63,112 nt of DNA from DATJLY01 sp035604195 (GTDB taxonomy: Bacteria; Pseudomonadota; Alphaproteobacteria; ATCC43930; CGMCC-115725): contig DATNIY010000007.1 in the NCBI GenBank assembly GCA_035604195.1, positions 1 through 63,112 of the forward strand. The letters run 5' to 3'. The notes under the pieces were generated by a model. That model saw only the letters and a list, made by a program, of their open reading frames with translations. It did not search any database and was not told where the DNA came from. Positions 8,847 to 18,110 of this stretch are shown piece after piece (position 1 is the stretch's first letter; the number at the start of each line of letters is the position of its first letter). The translations under genes and the position numbers were made by a program.

Positions 8847-9923
8847 TTATCGCAGCTCGGCGTCGCGGCGAAGGATCGCCTCGACCTGGGCCCAGCCCGC
8901 CTGAGCCAGCGCCTTGGCACGCGCTCCGGCCTCGCGCGCGCGCGGGTTGGCCGCCGTGCCCTCGACCACCCGGCCCATGATGCCCTGGAGGATCGCGGCG
9001 AGGCGAAACATGTTGTAGGCCATGTAAAAGTCCCAATGCGGGATGGCCTCTCGCCCGGTGCGCCGGCAGTAGAGCGCCCGGTATTCCGCCTCGCCGGGGA
9101 TGCCGAGCGCCGGGTCCATCCCCAACAGCCCGCGATAGCTCTCCGGCCCGAGGCGCCACGGCATCACGTGGTAGGCAAAATCGCTCAAGGGGTTGCCGAG
9201 GGTCGAAAGCTCCCAGTCGAGCACGGCAAGGATGCGCGGCTCGTGCGGATGGAAGACCATGTTGTCGAGCCGATAGTCGCCGTGGACGATCGCCGTCGCC
9301 TCTTCCTCCGGCACATTCTCCGGGAGCCAGGCGATGAGCCGGTCCATCGCCGGAATGGGCTCGGTCTCGGAGGCGCGATACTGCCGCGACCAGCGGTCGA
9401 TCTGCCGCCGCACGTAATTGCCGGGCCGGCCGAAATCGGCCAAGCCCAGCGCCTGGTAATCCAATCCATGGAGCCGGGCGATGACGGCGTTCATGGCGTC
9501 GTAGACGGCGCGGCGCTCGGCGGGGGCGAGCCCCGGCAAGGTCGGCTCCCAGAACACCCGTCCCTCGACATATTCCATGACGTAGAAGGCGGTGCCGATG
9601 ACCGCGTCGTCGGTGCAAAGCGCATAGCCGCGCGCCACCGGCACGCCGCTCCCGGCCAGGGCCGTGATGATGCGGTATTCGCGATCGACGGCGTGGGCGG
9701 AGGGCAGCAGCTTGCCCGGCGGCTTGCGGCGCAAGACATAGCGCGCCTGCCCGGCCGACAGCAGGTAGGTCGGATTCGACTGCCCGCCCTTGAATTGCCG
9801 GATGTCGAGCGGTCCGCGGAAGCCCGGGACATGCCGGGCAAGCCAGGCGGCAAGCCGTTCGGCATCGAAGCGGTGCTGCTCGCGGACCGGCATGGTGCCG
9901 GAGAAATCGTCGCTCTCGCTCAT
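8847..9923 (-). CDS. APH-family phosphotransferase (ACAD10/11-type kinase-like)
   Basis: A 358-residue protein kinase-like fold. It has a glycine-containing N-lobe (FKGGQSNPTYLLSAG), YVLRRKPPGKLLPSAH with the nucleotide-binding lysine, the catalytic loop VHGDYRLDNMVFHP and the metal-binding VLDWELSTLGNP. These match the aminoglycoside phosphotransferase superfamily branch linked to acyl-CoA dehydrogenase metabolism rather than to antibiotic resistance. I start at the ATG (9923) because the upstream in-frame extension is low-complexity. No acyl-CoA dehydrogenase lies next to it, so the substrate is unknown. Confidence 0.88.
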   Translation of the reverse strand: MSESDDFSGTMPVREQHRFDAERLAAWLARHVPGFRGPLDIRQFKGGQSNPTYLLSAGQARYVLRRKPPGKLLPSAHAVDREYRIITALAGSGVPVARGYALCTDDAVIGTAFYVMEYVEGRVFWEPTLPGLAPAERRAVYDAMNAVIARLHGLDYQALGLADFGRPGNYVRRQIDRWSRQYRASETEPIPAMDRLIAWLPENVPEEEATAIVHGDYRLDNMVFHPHEPRILAVLDWELSTLGNPLSDFAYHVMPWRLGPESYRGLLGMDPALGIPGEAEYRALYCRRTGREAIPHWDFYMAYNMFRLAAILQGIMGRVVEGTAANPRAREAGARAKALAQAGWAQVEAILRRDAELR

Positions 9924-10018
9924 TGCGGCTTGACGCCCACGCCCGACAGGGCTTGGCAAAGGCGAACACCTCCTGCGATGCTGTGGCCGAGACGCGGCGA
10001 CAGGGGTGAGGTTTGCGC

Positions 10019-10840
10019 ATGGCGGCATCGACTGGCAAGAGCTTAGGCGTCGCCGTGGCCGGTCTCGGCGCCGTCGGCATGCCGGTGGCGCTGCGCCTTG
10101 CCGCCGGCATCCGCGGCCTGCACCTCGCCGCGGTTTCGGCCCGCGACCGGGAGCGGGCGGCGGCGCGCCTCGCCGCGGCGGGAATCGCGGTCCCGGTGCT
10201 TGAACTGGGCGAGCTCGCGCCCATTGCCGAGGTGATCGTCGAGTGTCTTCCCGCCGCGAGCTTTCGCCAGATTGCCGAGCCCGCCATCGCCGCCGGCCGC
10301 ATTTTCATGCCGCTGAGCGTCGGCGGGCTGCTCGAGAATTTCGATTTGGTCGAGCGCGCCGAAGCGAGCGGCGCGCGCATCATCGTGCCGACCGGCGCGC
10401 TCCTGGGCCTCGACGCGGTCCGCGCCGCCGCCGAAGGCGAGATCCGCTCGGTCGCCATGATCACGCGCAAGCCGCCTTCGGCACTGATCGGCGCCCCCTA
10501 CCTGGCGGAGCACGGCATCTCCCTGGTCGGGCTCAACGCGCCGCGCCGCGTTTTCGCCGGCACGGCGCGCGAGGGTGCCCGCGGCTTTCCCGCCAACGTC
10601 AATGTCGCCGCGGCCCTGGCGCTCGCCGGCATCGGCCCCGACCGCACGCGGCTCGAGATCTGGGCGGACCCGACGATCGAGCGCAATACGCACCGCATCG
10701 AAGTCGAAGCGGACAGCGCCCGCTTCCAGATGACGATCGAGAACGTCCCCTCGGAGAATCCGCGGACCGGCCGGCTCACGCCCTTGAGCGTCATCGCTTG
10801 TCTGCGCGGACTCGTCTCGCCTTTGAGAGTCGGCACGTGA
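10019..10840 (+). CDS. L-aspartate dehydrogenase (NadX-like)
   Basis: A 273-residue NAD(P)-binding enzyme expected to oxidise L-aspartate to iminoaspartate, which can feed NAD synthesis. The Rossmann segment is VAVAGLGAVGMPVALRLAAG; the C-terminal family block FPANVNVAAALALAG, then ADPTIERNTHRIEVEA and ENVPSENPRTGRLTPLSVIA, is characteristic. The ATG at 10019 follows AGGGGTGAGG by 7 bases, so it is preferred over the TTG two codons upstream. No nadA/nadC is adjacent. Other members act in aspartate catabolism, so the pathway is open. Confidence 0.88.
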   Translation: MAASTGKSLGVAVAGLGAVGMPVALRLAAGIRGLHLAAVSARDRERAAARLAAAGIAVPVLELGELAPIAEVIVECLPAASFRQIAEPAIAAGRIFMPLSVGGLLENFDLVERAEASGARIIVPTGALLGLDAVRAAAEGEIRSVAMITRKPPSALIGAPYLAEHGISLVGLNAPRRVFAGTAREGARGFPANVNVAAALALAGIGPDRTRLEIWADPTIERNTHRIEVEADSARFQMTIENVPSENPRTGRLTPLSVIACLRGLVSPLRVGT

Positions 10841-11325
10841 GCGAAGACGCGACTCGCCGCGCGGTCGCGCGGAGCCAAGCGGTTGCGCGCGAGTCGCGGG
10901 GGATTGTCGGCCGCGTGAGGCCTGCCGCGACGCCTTGTCGCTGCGTAAGAAGCGCAAAAACGCGGGATTTTATATGTCTGCCTTAACTTTGCCCCGATTT
11001 TGCGCGATGCTATTACCGACCCGAGGCAGCGCTACCGGAGCCCGCGGCGCTGCTCCGGAGTGGAGATGGTGATTTAGGGACAAATGCGCTTCGGCCGCGA
11101 GACCGCCAAGCACACCACGTTGGATGCGATGCCGTGCCGTGGCGGAGCCTTACTGCAAACCAGGAGCTCTCTTAGGGCAACCGGTGTTTTCATGACATCC
11201 GGGCTATTGCCGTCTGAGTTTCAGGGCCGCCCAAACCTTAATGGTAAATTAGGGCTAAATCCCTATCTTCGGATCCGGAAGGTGGAAACCCTGAATTTGC
11301 GCGAGTTTCAGGATCGAGGTGCCGC
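10841..11325 (+). other. 485-base intergenic leader upstream of prkA
   Basis: I see no convincing gene here. An 81-codon open frame at 11084-11329 lacks a good ribosome site and recognisable sequence and overlaps the prkA start. The stretch is AT-richer than its surroundings near 10970-11020 and 11230-11275 and probably holds the prkA promoter(s). A TTAGGG...AATCCC near-inverted repeat lies around 11245-11262. Confidence 0.5.
10989..11016 (+). promoter_or_regulatory. Candidate sigma-70-like promoter for the prkA operon
   Basis: TTGCCC and TATTAC are separated by 16 bases, inside the AT-rich part of the prkA leader. The match is partial, and a second, stress-type promoter nearer the gene is possible. 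This is pattern matching only. Confidence 0.3.
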
Positions 11326-13272
11326 ATGATTTCGCATGACAACGTATTCAGTCTCTTCTCGCGGCTGTACGACAGCCAGAAAGAGACCGACATGTCCCTC
11401 GAGGACTACCTGAAATCCTGTGCCCGCGAACCGATGGCCTATGCCAGCGCCGCCGAGCGCATGCTCGCGGCCATCGGCGAGTCCGAGATCATCGACACCA
11501 GTCACGACCCTCGGCTCGGCCGCATCTTCATGAACCGCACGATGCGGGTCTATCCGAGCTTTGCCGATTTCTTCGGCATGGAAGAGACGATCGAGCGCAT
11601 CGTCGGCTATTTCCGGCATGCGGCGCAGGGGCTCGAAGAGCGCAAGCAGGTGCTCTACCTCCTGGGGCCAGTCGGCGGCGGCAAATCATCGCTCGCCGAG
11701 CGCCTCAAGCTCCTCATGGAGAAGATGCCGATTTACGTGCTCAAGGCCGGCAAAGAAATCAGCCCGGTCTTCGAGAGCCCCTTGGGCCTGTTCGACCCGA
11801 TCCGCATGGGCGACACGCTCGAGCGCAATTACCGCATTCCGAAGCGCCGGCTGACCGGGCTCGCCTCGCCCTGGGCGCTGAAGCGGCTCGACGAGTTCGG
11901 CGGCGATCTCGGCAAGTTCGCGGTGGTGCGGGTCCATCCCTCGCGGCTGCGCCAAGTCTGCGTCGCCAAGACCGAGCCCGGCGACGAGAACAACCAGGAC
12001 ATCTCCTCGCTCGTCGGCAAGGTCGATATCCGCAAGCTCGAGTTTTACAGCCAGGCCGACGCCGACGCCTATGCCTATTCCGGCGGCCTCAACCGGACGA
12101 CCCAGGGCATCCTCGAATTCGTCGAGATGTTCAAGGCGCCGATCAAGATGCTGCATCCGCTGCTGACCGCGACGCAGGAGAGCAACTACATCGGCTCCGA
12201 GAATATCGGCGCCATCCCCTACCAGGGCATCATCGTCGCGCATTCCAACGAGGGCGAGTGGCAGGCCTTCAAGAACAACCGCAACAACGAGGCCTTCATC
12301 GACCGCATCTGCGTCATCAAGGTGCCCTACTGCCTGCGCTCCACCGAGGAACGGCGGATCTACGAGAAGCTGTTGTCGAACAGCGAGCTCGCGGAGGCGT
12401 CCTGCGCGCCGGGCACGCTCGACATGCTCGCCCGGTTCTGCGTCCTCTCGCGCATGAAGCCGCACGAGAACTCCAACCTCTATTCGAAGATGCGCTCCTA
12501 TGACGGCGAAAGCCTCAAGGACAGCGACCCCCGCAGCAAGGCGGTGCAGGAATACCGCGACGCCGCCGGCGTCGATGAAGGCATGAACGGGCTATCGACC
12601 CGCTTCGCCTTCAAGGTGCTCTCGAGCACCTTCAACTTCGACACCCAGGAGGTCACGGCCGATCCGGTGCATCTGATGTATGTGCTGGAGCAGGCGATCC
12701 GCCGCGAACAATTCCCGGAAGAGCAGGAGAAGAAGCTGTTGGCCTTCATCAAGGCCGAGCTCGCGCCGCGCTACGCCGAATTCATCGGCAACGAGATTCA
12801 GAAGGCATATCTCGAATCCTACGGCGATTACGGGCAAAATCTGTTCGACCGCTATGTCGCCTATGCCGATGCGTGGATCGAGGACCAGGATTACAAGGAC
12901 CCCGACACCGGCCAGCTCATGGACCGCGAACTCCTGAACCAGGAGCTCTCCAAGATCGAGAAGCCGGCGGGGATCGCCAATCCCAAGGATTTCCGCAACG
13001 AGGTCGTCAAATTCGCGCTCCGCGCCCGCGCCGCCAACAACGGCAAAAATCCGTCCTGGACGTCCTATGAGAAGCTGCGCGAGGTCATCGAGAAGCGCAT
13101 GTTCTCGCAGGTCGAGGACCTCCTGCCGGTGATCAGCTTCGGCAGCAAGAAGGACAGCGAGACCGAAAAGAAGCACAACGACTTTCTGGAGCGGATGGTG
13201 TCGCGGGGCTACACTCCGCGTCAGGTGCGGCGGCTCGTCGAATGGTATATGCGCGTTAACAAGTCGGGCTGA
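11326..13272 (+). CDS. prkA: PrkA family serine protein kinase
   Basis: A 648-residue AAA-type protein kinase of the length usual for PrkA/YeaG. Walker A is LLGPVGGGKSSLAERL (about residues 112-127). The family core follows, including GLNRTTQGILEFVEMFKAP and IDRICVIKVPYCLR. PrkA acts in the cytoplasm in starvation and stress responses with its two partners. The ATG follows GAGG by 6 bases. It is followed by the DUF444 and SpoVR genes in the conserved three-gene order yeaG-yeaH-ycgB, which strongly supports the call. Confidence 0.97.
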   Translation: MISHDNVFSLFSRLYDSQKETDMSLEDYLKSCAREPMAYASAAERMLAAIGESEIIDTSHDPRLGRIFMNRTMRVYPSFADFFGMEETIERIVGYFRHAAQGLEERKQVLYLLGPVGGGKSSLAERLKLLMEKMPIYVLKAGKEISPVFESPLGLFDPIRMGDTLERNYRIPKRRLTGLASPWALKRLDEFGGDLGKFAVVRVHPSRLRQVCVAKTEPGDENNQDISSLVGKVDIRKLEFYSQADADAYAYSGGLNRTTQGILEFVEMFKAPIKMLHPLLTATQESNYIGSENIGAIPYQGIIVAHSNEGEWQAFKNNRNNEAFIDRICVIKVPYCLRSTEERRIYEKLLSNSELAEASCAPGTLDMLARFCVLSRMKPHENSNLYSKMRSYDGESLKDSDPRSKAVQEYRDAAGVDEGMNGLSTRFAFKVLSSTFNFDTQEVTADPVHLMYVLEQAIRREQFPEEQEKKLLAFIKAELAPRYAEFIGNEIQKAYLESYGDYGQNLFDRYVAYADAWIEDQDYKDPDTGQLMDRELLNQELSKIEKPAGIANPKDFRNEVVKFALRARAANNGKNPSWTSYEKLREVIEKRMFSQVEDLLPVISFGSKKDSETEKKHNDFLERMVSRGYTPRQVRRLVEWYMRVNKSG

Positions 13273-13298
13273 GATCGCCGGCCGGGAGCTTCTTGCGG

Positions 13299-14591
13299 AT
13301 GAACATCATCGACCGCCGGCCGAATCCGAAGGGCAAGAGTCTGGCGAATCGTCAGCGCTTCATCGATCGCGCGCGCGGCGAAGTGCGCGATGCGCTGGCC
13401 GATGCCCTGAAGCGGCGCAAGCTCGGCGAAAGCGTCGGCGGCGAGAAGGTGTCGATCCCGACGCGCGGCATCACCGAGCCGACTCTCCGCCCCGCGCGGC
13501 GCGGCGGACAGCGCGAATACGTCGTGCCCGGCAACCGCAAATTCGTCGTCGGCGACCGCATCGAGCGGCCGCAGAGCGGCGACGGCGGCGCCCGCGGCAA
13601 TGCCAGTCCAGAGGACGGCGACGAGCAGGACGCCTTCGAGTTCGTCCTCTCCAAGGACGAGTTCCTCGACCTCTTCTTCGAGGATTTGGAGCTTCCCGAC
13701 CTCATCAAGACGCAGTTGAAGGAAACCGAGGCCACGCAGCTGACGCGCGCCGGCTTCTCGATGGCGGGGGTGCCGTCGGCGCTCAACGTCGTGCGCACCA
13801 TGCGCAACAGCCTCGCGCGCCGCATCTCGCTGCACCGGCCGACGCCGAGCGAGATCGAAGCGCTCGAGCGCCAAGTCGAGACGGCCCGCGCCGCCGACGA
13901 CGAGGAAGGGGCGGCGCAAGGTCTGCACGATCTCGCGCTGGCGCAGAAGCGCGCGCGCCGCGTCGCCTATATCGATCCGGTCGACGTCCGCTACAATCGC
14001 TTCGAGCGGGTGCCCAAGCCCAACACCCAGGCGGTCATGTTCTGCCTCATGGACGTGTCGGGCTCGATGACCGAGGCGATGAAGGATCTCGCCAAGCGGT
14101 TCTTCCTGTTGCTGCACGTCTTCCTGACCCGCCGCTACAAGCATGTCGACATCGTCTTCATCCGCCACACCTCGAATGCGCAGGAAGTGGACGAAGACAC
14201 CTTCTTCCACAGCCGGGAGACCGGCGGCACGATCGTCTCCACCGCGCTCGAGGAAATGATGCGCGTCGTTCGCGCCCGCTACGGCCCGGACAATTGGAAC
14301 ATCTACGCGGCGCAAGCATCGGACGGCGACAACTACACCGAGGACAGCGACCGCTGCAGCCAGCTCCTTGGCAGCGAAATCCTGCCGGTCACGCAGTATT
14401 TCGCCTATATCGAGGTGGGCGCGGAGGCGACGCTGCGGCACGGCTTCCCCTCGCCGCCCACCGATCTCTGGCGCACCTACAGCCAGATCGCCGAGCAGCA
14501 CGCCAACTTCGCCATGCGCAAGGTAGCCGACCCGACGCAGATCTTCCCGGTGTTCCACGAGCTCTTTGCCAAGCAGCGGGAGCAGGCATGA
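13299..14591 (+). CDS. DUF444/YeaH family protein with VWA-like domain
   Basis: A 430-residue partner of PrkA. The N-terminus is basic (MNIIDRRPNPKGKSLANRQR). The C-terminal half carries a von Willebrand A-like fold with the metal-site motif FCLMDVSGSMTEAMKDLAKR, preceded by YNRFERVPKPNTQAVM. The ATG at 13299 is chosen over the TTG two codons upstream. It sits 26 bases after prkA and 1 base before spoVR, so the three genes are one transcription unit. Its biochemical activity is not established. Confidence 0.94.
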   Translation: MNIIDRRPNPKGKSLANRQRFIDRARGEVRDALADALKRRKLGESVGGEKVSIPTRGITEPTLRPARRGGQREYVVPGNRKFVVGDRIERPQSGDGGARGNASPEDGDEQDAFEFVLSKDEFLDLFFEDLELPDLIKTQLKETEATQLTRAGFSMAGVPSALNVVRTMRNSLARRISLHRPTPSEIEALERQVETARAADDEEGAAQGLHDLALAQKRARRVAYIDPVDVRYNRFERVPKPNTQAVMFCLMDVSGSMTEAMKDLAKRFFLLLHVFLTRRYKHVDIVFIRHTSNAQEVDEDTFFHSRETGGTIVSTALEEMMRVVRARYGPDNWNIYAAQASDGDNYTEDSDRCSQLLGSEILPVTQYFAYIEVGAEATLRHGFPSPPTDLWRTYSQIAEQHANFAMRKVADPTQIFPVFHELFAKQREQA

Positions 14592-14592
14592 A

Positions 14593-16161
14593 ATGTCGAG
14601 CGTGAGCACGCTTTCCGGCGACGCGCGCCTGCTCTTCGAGGGCTCGGAATGGGATTTCGACACGCTGCGGCGCGTCTATGACGCGATCGAGGAGATCGCG
14701 CTCGGCGAATTGGGCCTCGATGTCTATCCCAATCAGATCGAGGTCATCACCTCCGAGCAGATGCTCGATGCTTATGCCTCGATCGGCCTGCCGCTGATGT
14801 ACCGGCACTGGAGCTTCGGCAAGCGCTTTGCCCGCGAGGAGGTTCTCTACCGCCGCGGGCTGCAGGGATTGGCTTACGAGATCGTCATCAACTCGAGCCC
14901 CTGCATCAGCTACATCATGGAAGAGAATTCCATGGCGATGCAGACGCTGGTGGTGGCGCATGCCGCGTTCGGGCATAACCATTTCTTCAAGAACAACTAC
15001 CTCTTCCGCCAGTGGACCGACGCGACGGGCATTCTCGACTATCTCACCTTCGCCCGCGATTTCGTCGCCCGCGCCGAGGAGCAGCACGGCGTCGTCGAAG
15101 TCGAGCGCGTGCTCGATGCGGCGCATGCGCTGATGAACCACGGCGTCCACCGTTACGCGCGGCGGCCGAAGCTCAACCTCGAGGAGGAACGCCGCCGCGA
15201 AGAAGACAGGCGCCGTTACTTCGAGCAGAACTACGACGACATCTGGCGGACCGCGCTTATCGGCGAGCCCGAGACCCCTGAGGACGAGCAGCGCAGCGAG
15301 AAGGAGCGCGCCGAGGTGCGCCGCAAGCTCGGCCTGCCCGAGGAGAACATCCTCTACTTCCTCGAAAAGCAGGCGCCGCGGCTGAAGCCATGGCAGCGCG
15401 AACTCGTCCGCATCGCCCGTCACATCTCGCAGTATTTCTACCCGCAGAAGCAGTCGCGGATGATGAACGAGGGCTGCGCCACCTTCGTTCATTACGAGAT
15501 CGCCGAGCGGCTGCATGAGCGCGGCCTGATCAATGACGGCGCCTTCCTGGAGATCATGCATTCGCATACCAGCGTGATCTTCCAGCCCGACTACGACGAT
15601 CCGCGCTACAACGGGCTCAATCCCTATGCGCTGGGCTTCGCCATGATGCGCGACGTCAAGCGCATCTGCGTCGAGCCGACCGCGGAGGACCGCGAGTGGT
15701 TCCCGGAGATCGCCGGCAATGGCGATCCCTATGGCACGCTGCGCCAGGCCTGGGCCAATTACCGCGACGAAAGCTTCGTCCTGCAGTATCTGAGCCCGCA
15801 CCTCATTCGGCAGTTCCGCCTGTTCCGGGTGTTCGATGATTCCGAGGCCGACGCTATGGTGGTGGACGCGATTCACGACGAGCGCGGCTATCGCGAGATC
15901 CGCCAGGCGCTGGCGCGCCATTTCGACCTGGCGCGGCACGAGCCCGACATTCAGATCCGCGACGTCGATCTCGCCGGCGACCGCTGCCTCGTCTTGAGCC
16001 ACGCCGTCCACAACGGCGTCGAGCTCGACGAGACCGGCACGCACGCCGTGCTCGAGCACCTCTCCTATCTCTGGAGCTACGGCATCCGCCTCGAGGAGAT
16101 CGACGCCAAATCCGACCGCGTCATCAAGACGCACGAGGTGCCGGCCCAGAAGCACGGCTGA
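14593..16161 (+). CDS. SpoVR/YcgB family protein
   Basis: A 522-residue SpoVR-family protein, third gene of the prkA operon. Recognisable blocks are LPLMYRHWSFGKRFAREE, VVAHAAFGHNHFFKNNYLFR, and MMNEGCATFVHYEIAERLHE, each rich in His/Glu as is usual for this family. The name comes from a Bacillus sporulation gene, but the family is widespread in non-sporulating bacteria and its role with PrkA is still poorly defined. The start ATG lies one base after the preceding stop. Length and order match other proteobacteria. Confidence 0.95.
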   Translation: MSSVSTLSGDARLLFEGSEWDFDTLRRVYDAIEEIALGELGLDVYPNQIEVITSEQMLDAYASIGLPLMYRHWSFGKRFAREEVLYRRGLQGLAYEIVINSSPCISYIMEENSMAMQTLVVAHAAFGHNHFFKNNYLFRQWTDATGILDYLTFARDFVARAEEQHGVVEVERVLDAAHALMNHGVHRYARRPKLNLEEERRREEDRRRYFEQNYDDIWRTALIGEPETPEDEQRSEKERAEVRRKLGLPEENILYFLEKQAPRLKPWQRELVRIARHISQYFYPQKQSRMMNEGCATFVHYEIAERLHERGLINDGAFLEIMHSHTSVIFQPDYDDPRYNGLNPYALGFAMMRDVKRICVEPTAEDREWFPEIAGNGDPYGTLRQAWANYRDESFVLQYLSPHLIRQFRLFRVFDDSEADAMVVDAIHDERGYREIRQALARHFDLARHEPDIQIRDVDLAGDRCLVLSHAVHNGVELDETGTHAVLEHLSYLWSYGIRLEEIDAKSDRVIKTHEVPAQKHG

Positions 16162-16180
16162 TCCGGCCGCGACGGCGGGA

Positions 16181-16579
16181 TCACGTCTTGGGCTTGAGGT
16201 TCAGCGCCGCCGAGTTGAGGCAGTAGCGCAGCCCGGTCGGCTTCGGCCCGTCGGGAAAGACGTGGCCGAGATGGGCCTGGCAGCGGCTGCACAGCACCTC
16301 CGTCCGTGCCGTGAAGAGACTGCGGTCTTCCTCGGTTTCGACGCGCCGCTCGTCGATGGGCGCGGTGAAGCTCGGCCAGCCCGTGCCGGAATCGAACTTC
16401 GTCTCCGACGAGAACAGCTCCTGGCCGCAGCAGACGCAGGCATAGGTCCCGCGGCTCTTGCTGTTCCAATAGGCCCCGGTGAAGGCCCGCTCGGTTCCCT
16501 TCCCGCGCGTGACGTGGTACTGCTCCGGGGTGAGTTGGGCGCGCCATTCCGCGTCCGATTTCTCGACCTTGTCGCTCAT
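16181..16579 (-). CDS. msrB: Peptide-methionine (R)-S-oxide reductase MsrB
   Basis: A 132-residue enzyme that repairs R-methionine sulfoxide. The four zinc cysteines appear as CVCCG and CSRCQAHLGHV, with the substrate segment FDSGTGWPSF. The usual catalytic-Cys block appears here as GLRYCLNSAALNL, close to the canonical RYCINSA. No signal peptide is seen, so it is cytosolic. An AGGAGG lies 8 bases before the ATG. It converges on the spoVR gene with 19 bases between stops. Confidence 0.96.
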   Translation of the reverse strand: MSDKVEKSDAEWRAQLTPEQYHVTRGKGTERAFTGAYWNSKSRGTYACVCCGQELFSSETKFDSGTGWPSFTAPIDERRVETEEDRSLFTARTEVLCSRCQAHLGHVFPDGPKPTGLRYCLNSAALNLKPKT

Positions 16580-16694
16580 CCCTACGCCTCCTGCTGGGCC
16601 GGATGATAGCGCCATCGCAGCGATCGGGCCATGGACGGGAACAGGCGGCGTCGCCTAAGGTCGTCCGGCGAATTCCCGTGGGAGCAGAGGGACC

Positions 16695-17825
16695 GTGTCC
16701 GACGCCGACCGCATCCATCGCTATCGCGCCAACCTCCGGGGCGAGGTCGACAGCGCCACCCTCTATCGCGCGCTCGCCGAAGCCGAAAACAATCCGCAGC
16801 TCAAGGACGTCTATCGCCGCCTCGCCGCGGTCGAGGAGGCGCATGCCGAGTTCTGGCGCAGCCGCCTGAAACCGTTCGGGGCAGGCGCGGGCCGGCGCGG
16901 CGCCGGCTGGCGCACGCGCGCGCTCGCCTGGCTCGCGCGCCGCTTCGGGCCCGAATTCGTCTTGCCCATGATCAACACCTTGGAGCGCAGCGGCAGCGCG
17001 CAGTACGACAAGCAGCCCGAAGCCGTTGCGGCGGGGATGCCGGCCGACGAGCGCTCGCATTCGCGCATTCTCCAGGCGGTGGCGCGGCCGGTGCATGGCG
17101 GCCTCTCCGGCGGCGGCATCGCGCGGCTCGAGGGCCGGCACCGGTCGGGCGGCAGCAACGCGCTGCGCGCCGCCGTGCTCGGCGCCAATGACGGGCTCGT
17201 CTCCAATCTGAGCCTGGTCATGGGCGTCGCCGGCGCGAATCTCTCGGGACGGGCCGTGCTGGTGACCGGGCTCGCCGGCCTCGTTGCCGGCGCCTGCTCG
17301 ATGGCAATGGGGGAATGGCTCTCGGTCAACAGCGCGCGCGAAGCGTTCCAGGCGCAGATCGACGTCGAGGCGCAGGAACTGCACGAGTTTCCGGAAGAGG
17401 AAAAGCAGGAGCTGGCGCTCATCTATCAGGCCAAGGGCCTGAGCGAGGCGCAGGCGACGCTGCTCGCCGACCGCATCATCGCCAACAAGGACACGGCGCT
17501 CGACACGCTCGCGCGCGAGGAACTCGGCATCAACCCCGAGGATCTCGGCGGCTCGGCCTGGGCCGCGGGTGCGACTTCGTTTCTGCTCTTCGCCCTGGGC
17601 GCGATCTTTCCCGTCATTCCCTATTTCTTTCTCGACGCGGACACGGCGCTGGCGGCCAGCCTCGGCCTCTCGGGATTGGCCATGTTCGCGATCGGCGCCG
17701 GGACGACGCTCTTCACCGGCCGTGGCATGCTGTATTCGGGCATGCGCCAGCTCTTGATCGGCTTCGCCGCGGCGGCGGTGACCTATGGCATCGGCCGGCT
17801 GATCGGCGCGTCGCTCATTGGTTGA
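16695..17825 (+). CDS. Rubrerythrin-VIT1/CCC1 fusion, putative Fe/Mn transporter
   Basis: A 376-residue two-part protein. Residues 1-130 form a rubrerythrin-like ferritin domain with the di-iron ligands in EVDSATLYRALAEAE, EEAHAEFW and DERSHSRIL. Residues 155-376 form the VIT1/CCC1 membrane domain with GANDGLVSNLSLVMGVAGA, ACSMAMGEWLSVNS, a charged cytoplasmic metal-binding stretch (QELHEFPEEEKQEL) and three C-terminal helices. Such fusions are known as iron or manganese exporters. The start is GTG at 16695. The last 11 bases overlap a small antisense gene. Confidence 0.92.
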   Translation: MSDADRIHRYRANLRGEVDSATLYRALAEAENNPQLKDVYRRLAAVEEAHAEFWRSRLKPFGAGAGRRGAGWRTRALAWLARRFGPEFVLPMINTLERSGSAQYDKQPEAVAAGMPADERSHSRILQAVARPVHGGLSGGGIARLEGRHRSGGSNALRAAVLGANDGLVSNLSLVMGVAGANLSGRAVLVTGLAGLVAGACSMAMGEWLSVNSAREAFQAQIDVEAQELHEFPEEEKQELALIYQAKGLSEAQATLLADRIIANKDTALDTLAREELGINPEDLGGSAWAAGATSFLLFALGAIFPVIPYFFLDADTALAASLGLSGLAMFAIGAGTTLFTGRGMLYSGMRQLLIGFAAAAVTYGIGRLIGASLIG

Positions 17826-17967
17826 GCTGGATGCGCGCGCCGCCGCAATTGCGGCCGCCGCCGGTCGCGCAGCTCTGCTGCCGGTCCCATTGATAGAATT
17901 CGAACATCAACTGCGACAGCGCGACCGCAGCGATGATCGCAACGATGATGGCCAAATAGTATTTCAT
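17815..17967 (-). CDS. Small single-pass membrane protein, 50 residues
   Basis: This short frame begins MKYYLAIIVAIIAAVALSQL, a clean N-terminal hydrophobic helix, and continues FEFYQWDRQQSCATGGGRNC to a polar end with two cysteines. The composition is that of a real tiny membrane or periplasmic protein, not a shadow frame. It runs tail to tail with the VIT1 gene and overlaps its 3' end by 11 bases. The ribosome site (GGGA) is weak. No family is recognised. Confidence 0.65.
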   Translation of the reverse strand: MKYYLAIIVAIIAAVALSQLMFEFYQWDRQQSCATGGGRNCGGARIQLNQ

Positions 17968-18110
17968 TCCCGTGCCGGCGGAGGAAACGCCCAAGTATCG
18001 CTGCGCGCCACGGCCGGCGCAAGGAAGCCCACGATTGCGATGTTCACCCGCCGATCTGCGCTATCATCCCCCGCCTTGACCGCGCCCCCTCACTGACGGA
18101 GCAGATCGCA

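Noticed and set aside
11084..11329. 81-codon frame in the prkA leader
   Set aside because: No ribosome site, no recognisable sequence, overlaps the prkA start; kept only as intergenic note.
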